Assembly (NCBI RefSeq): GCF_015291705.1
Contig: NZ_CP030050.1
Location: forward strand, 2,976,001-3,040,000
Length of the DNA stretch: 64,000 nucleotides
Direction of reading: 5' to 3'
DNA from: Bradyrhizobium arachidis
GTDB taxonomy: Bacteria > Pseudomonadota > Alphaproteobacteria > Rhizobiales > Xanthobacteraceae
Position numbers and translations under genes: made by a program. Within the stretch, counting starts at the first letter, position 1; each line of letters starts with the position of its first letter. Positions 61,821 through 64,000 of this stretch are shown here, piece after piece. The notes beneath the pieces were generated by a model that was not told the origin of the DNA, did no database searches, and saw only the letters and a list, made by a program, of their open reading frames with translations.

Positions 61821-62912
61821 ATGACGGCTGCACCTCTTCGCTTCGGCATCTGGGCGCTGGTGCATGGCCCACGTGCGGCGCATCAGGACCCGGAAGAGCC
61901 CTACGATGCCTCTTGGGAGCGCAATCGTGATCTCATCCTTGCTGCCGAGGACCTCGGGTATGATTCGACGCTGATCGCGCAGCACACGATCAATCCGCAT
62001 CGGGAGGATCTCGATCAGCTCGAAGCTTGGAGCGCTGCCGCTGCGATCGCCGCGCTGACGCAGCGCATCGAGATCATCGCCGCGATCAAGCCGTATCTCT
62101 ATCACCCCGTGGTGCTCGCCAAGCTGGCGCTCGGCATCGAGAACATCAGCCGAGGCCGGTTCGCGATCAATCTGGTCAATGCCTGGAATCGCCCGGAACT
62201 GGAGAAGGCCGGGATCGGCTTTCCGGAGCACGATGCGCGTTATGCGTATGGCCGCGAATGGATATCCGTCGTCTCGCGCCTGATGGAGGGCGAGCGCCTC
62301 ACCTATGCTGGCGAACACTTCAACGTCACCGACTATGCGCTGCGCCCGGCCGGCCTATATCGCAGGCGTCCGCTCATCTATGTCGGCGGCGAGTCCGAGC
62401 CGGCGCGCGATCTCGTCGCCGGCCATGGCGATGTCTGGTTCATCAACGGCCAGCCGCTCGACGATGTAGCCGGCCTGATCGCGGATGTCGCGGCGCGGCC
62501 GCGAGGTTCGGCGCCGCCGCTGCGTTTCGGCTTGTCCGCCTTTGTCGTCGCGCGCGAGACCCGAGAGCAGGCGCAGGCCGCGTATGAGCGATTGCTCAGC
62601 CTCGCCGCAAAGGATGCACCGATGAAAGCCATTCAGAAGCAGAATACCGATCCCAAGGTCGTGATGATGCAGACCATGCAGAAGACGCCGCGGGTCGGCA
62701 GCAACGGCGGCACGGCCGCCGGGCTGGTCGGGAGTTACGACGAGGTCGCGGCGCGCATCGAGGCGTTCCATGCCGCGGGCATCGAACTGTTCATGCTGCA
62801 ATTCCAGCCATTCGAAGCCGAGATGCGGCGTTTTGCGCTCGAGGTGATTCCCCGTGTGCGGGCGACGCAATCGACTGGGCCCTCCGAGGGGCTGGCCCAG
62901 TCCTTGGGGTAG
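61821..62912 (+). CDS. LLM-class flavin monooxygenase (SsuD/SfnG-like)
   Basis: A 363-residue luciferase-fold enzyme resembling alkanesulfonate/dimethylsulfone monooxygenases. Features: LILAAEDLGYDSTLIAQHTI, RIEIIAAIKPYLYHPVVLAK, ISRGRFAINLVNAWNRPELE, YVGGESEPARDLVAGHGDVW and the end GIELFMLQFQPFEAEMRRFA. GGGAG lies about 9 bases before the ATG. Divergent from the SsuABC-type operon that contains the flavin reductase, its probable FMNH2 source. Confidence 0.84.
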   Translation: MTAAPLRFGIWALVHGPRAAHQDPEEPYDASWERNRDLILAAEDLGYDSTLIAQHTINPHREDLDQLEAWSAAAAIAALTQRIEIIAAIKPYLYHPVVLAKLALGIENISRGRFAINLVNAWNRPELEKAGIGFPEHDARYAYGREWISVVSRLMEGERLTYAGEHFNVTDYALRPAGLYRRRPLIYVGGESEPARDLVAGHGDVWFINGQPLDDVAGLIADVAARPRGSAPPLRFGLSAFVVARETREQAQAAYERLLSLAAKDAPMKAIQKQNTDPKVVMMQTMQKTPRVGSNGGTAAGLVGSYDEVAARIEAFHAAGIELFMLQFQPFEAEMRRFALEVIPRVRATQSTGPSEGLAQSLG

Positions 62913-62913
62913 G

Positions 62914-64000
62914 TCAGGCGGACGCAACTTCCGGCGCCCGCTTGGCGAAGCGACTCGCCGGTCGCGCAAGACCAAAATGATCGCGAAGCGTTGTGCCGGT
63001 GTATTCGGTCCGGAACAGGCCGCGCTTGTGAAGGATCGGCACGACTGTGTCGACGAAGGTCTCCAACCCCGTTGGCAGAACATCCGGCATCAGGTTGAAG
63101 CCGTCCGCGGCGCCTGCCTTGAACCAGGCCTCGATATCGTCCGCGATCCACTCCGGCGTGCCGACGATGATGCGATGGCCAACGCCGCCTCCGAGCGCGC
63201 GTATCAACTGGCGGACGGTGAGATTTCCGCGCCGGGCAAGATTCACGGTACCCTGGAACATCGTGTGGTTGGCGTTGACCGGCAGTGGCAGCGGATCGGG
63301 CAGGGGCTTGTCGAGTTCAAGCAGCGTAGGGTCGATCTGGAGCGTGCCAGCCAGCCGCGCCAGGCTGTATTCGATCGGCACCAGCTCCCAGAGCTCGTCT
63401 TGCCGCCGTTTTGCCTCGGCCTCGGTACTGCCGATGACGATGGCGAGTCCCGGCAGAATGACGATGGAATCACCGGAGCGTCCGTAAGCTGCAGCACGCG
63501 TGCGCACATCGCGCGCATAGGCGACGCCTTCCTCGATCGATTGCGCCAGTGTGAACACAGCCTCCGCATAGGCGGCGGCGAAGTCGCGGCCGTCATCTGA
63601 GCCGCCCGCCTGCACCGTCACCGGTCGTCCCTGCGGCGAGCGTGGCACGTTCAGGGGGCCGGCGACTGAATAATGCGGGCCGCGGTGGGCGATTGGATGT
63701 ACTTTCGACGTATCGACGAACCTGGCGCTCGCCTTGTCACCGACGAAGGCGTCGTCCTCCCAACTGTCGAACAGCGCGTGGACGACCTCCGTGAATTCCT
63801 TGGCGCGCTCGTAGCGGGCCTTGTGCTCCGTCACCGCTGAGAGACCGAAGTTGCGGCCTGACGCGGCATCTGCGGTGGTGACGGCGTTCCATCCTGAACG
63901 TCCACCGCTCGCGTGGTCGAGCGTCACGAAGCGGCGCGCGATGTTGTAGGGCTCGTTGTAGGTCGTCGACACCGTGCCGATCAGGCCGATATGCGTTGTC
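62914..64000 (-). CDS. LLM-class flavin monooxygenase (NtaA/SnaA/DszA family), cut by window edge
   Basis: The C-terminal 360 or so residues of a family member of about 450; the frame runs off the right edge, where it reads HIGLIGTVSTTYNEPYNIAR, which aligns with residue 100 of the homologue at 48029. Features: GGRSGWNAVTTADAASGRNF, NVPRSPQGRPVTVQAGGSDD, GAADGFNLMPDVLPTGLETF and KRGLFRTEYTGTTLRDHFGL. The ATG at 63972 is internal, not the real start. Convergent with the SsuD-like gene, with one base between their stops. Confidence 0.85.
   Translation of the reverse strand, partial: TTHIGLIGTVSTTYNEPYNIARRFVTLDHASGGRSGWNAVTTADAASGRNFGLSAVTEHKARYERAKEFTEVVHALFDSWEDDAFVGDKASARFVDTSKVHPIAHRGPHYSVAGPLNVPRSPQGRPVTVQAGGSDDGRDFAAAYAEAVFTLAQSIEEGVAYARDVRTRAAAYGRSGDSIVILPGLAIVIGSTEAEAKRRQDELWELVPIEYSLARLAGTLQIDPTLLELDKPLPDPLPLPVNANHTMFQGTVNLARRGNLTVRQLIRALGGGVGHRIIVGTPEWIADDIEAWFKAGAADGFNLMPDVLPTGLETFVDTVVPILHKRGLFRTEYTGTTLRDHFGLARPASRFAKRAPEVASA

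Overview
The window is about 64 kb of GC-rich DNA with long operons, four-base ATGA start/stop overlaps and alphaproteobacterial gene types: a secondary groESL copy, DUF3088, paired Lrp/AsnC regulators, and many SsuA-like and NtaA/DszA-like proteins. This points to a soil or plant-associated alphaproteobacterium, most likely a Bradyrhizobium relative; that assignment is inferred from gene content only. I see no rRNA, tRNA, CRISPR array, insertion sequence or prophage.

Main theme: most genes fit scavenging of organic sulfur (sulfonates, sulfones, thioethers). There are about eleven ABC substrate-binding proteins (one frameshifted), seven ATPases, eight permeases, six luciferase-like (LLM) flavin monooxygenases, three DszC/SfnB-like acyl-CoA-dehydrogenase-fold proteins, one TauD-type dioxygenase, one flavin reductase and one serine O-acetyltransferase.

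Layout. 1-2.1 kb: a vanadium-haloperoxidase-like protein cut by the left edge, and a tautomerase. 2.1-9.3 kb: two nitrate/sulfonate-type ABC operons on the minus strand, the first ending in a YtcJ-like amidohydrolase. 9.6-13.1 kb: an alpha/beta hydrolase, a quinone-oxidoreductase with a divergent HxlR regulator, and a leader ORF plus Lrp gene. 13.8-19.4 kb: a DszC-like protein, a DUF3088 protein, groES-groEL and a peptide-type binding protein, all on the plus strand. 19.5-31.4 kb: DppBCDF-like transporter genes, two LLM monooxygenases, a DszC-like protein and two more peptide-type binding proteins. 31.5-37.7 kb: an LLM monooxygenase with a complete ABC set containing two permeases, then a frameshifted binding-protein gene. 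38-43.1 kb: regulators (XRE-cupin, LysR, GlxA-like), a protein that is 42% methionine, a PPOX-type flavoprotein and an MBL-fold hydrolase. 43.4-50.3 kb: a binding protein with an amidohydrolase, the second Lrp/leader pair, a MetQ-like binding protein, an LLM monooxygenase and a methyltransferase. 50.6-56.1 kb: an FAD oxidoreductase, TauD and an SBP-ATPase-permease operon. 56.1-64 kb: a minus-strand operon permease-ATPase-SBP-SfnB-flavin reductase-CysE, divergent from an SsuD/SfnG-like monooxygenase, then an LLM gene cut by the right edge.

How it may work together (inference): the binding proteins capture diverse organosulfur compounds, DszC-like and LLM enzymes oxidise and cleave C-S bonds with reduced flavin, TauD handles sulfonates without flavin, and the released sulfite enters cysteine synthesis, for which CysE makes O-acetylserine. 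The Met/Cys-rich protein may be a sulfur store or a metal binder.
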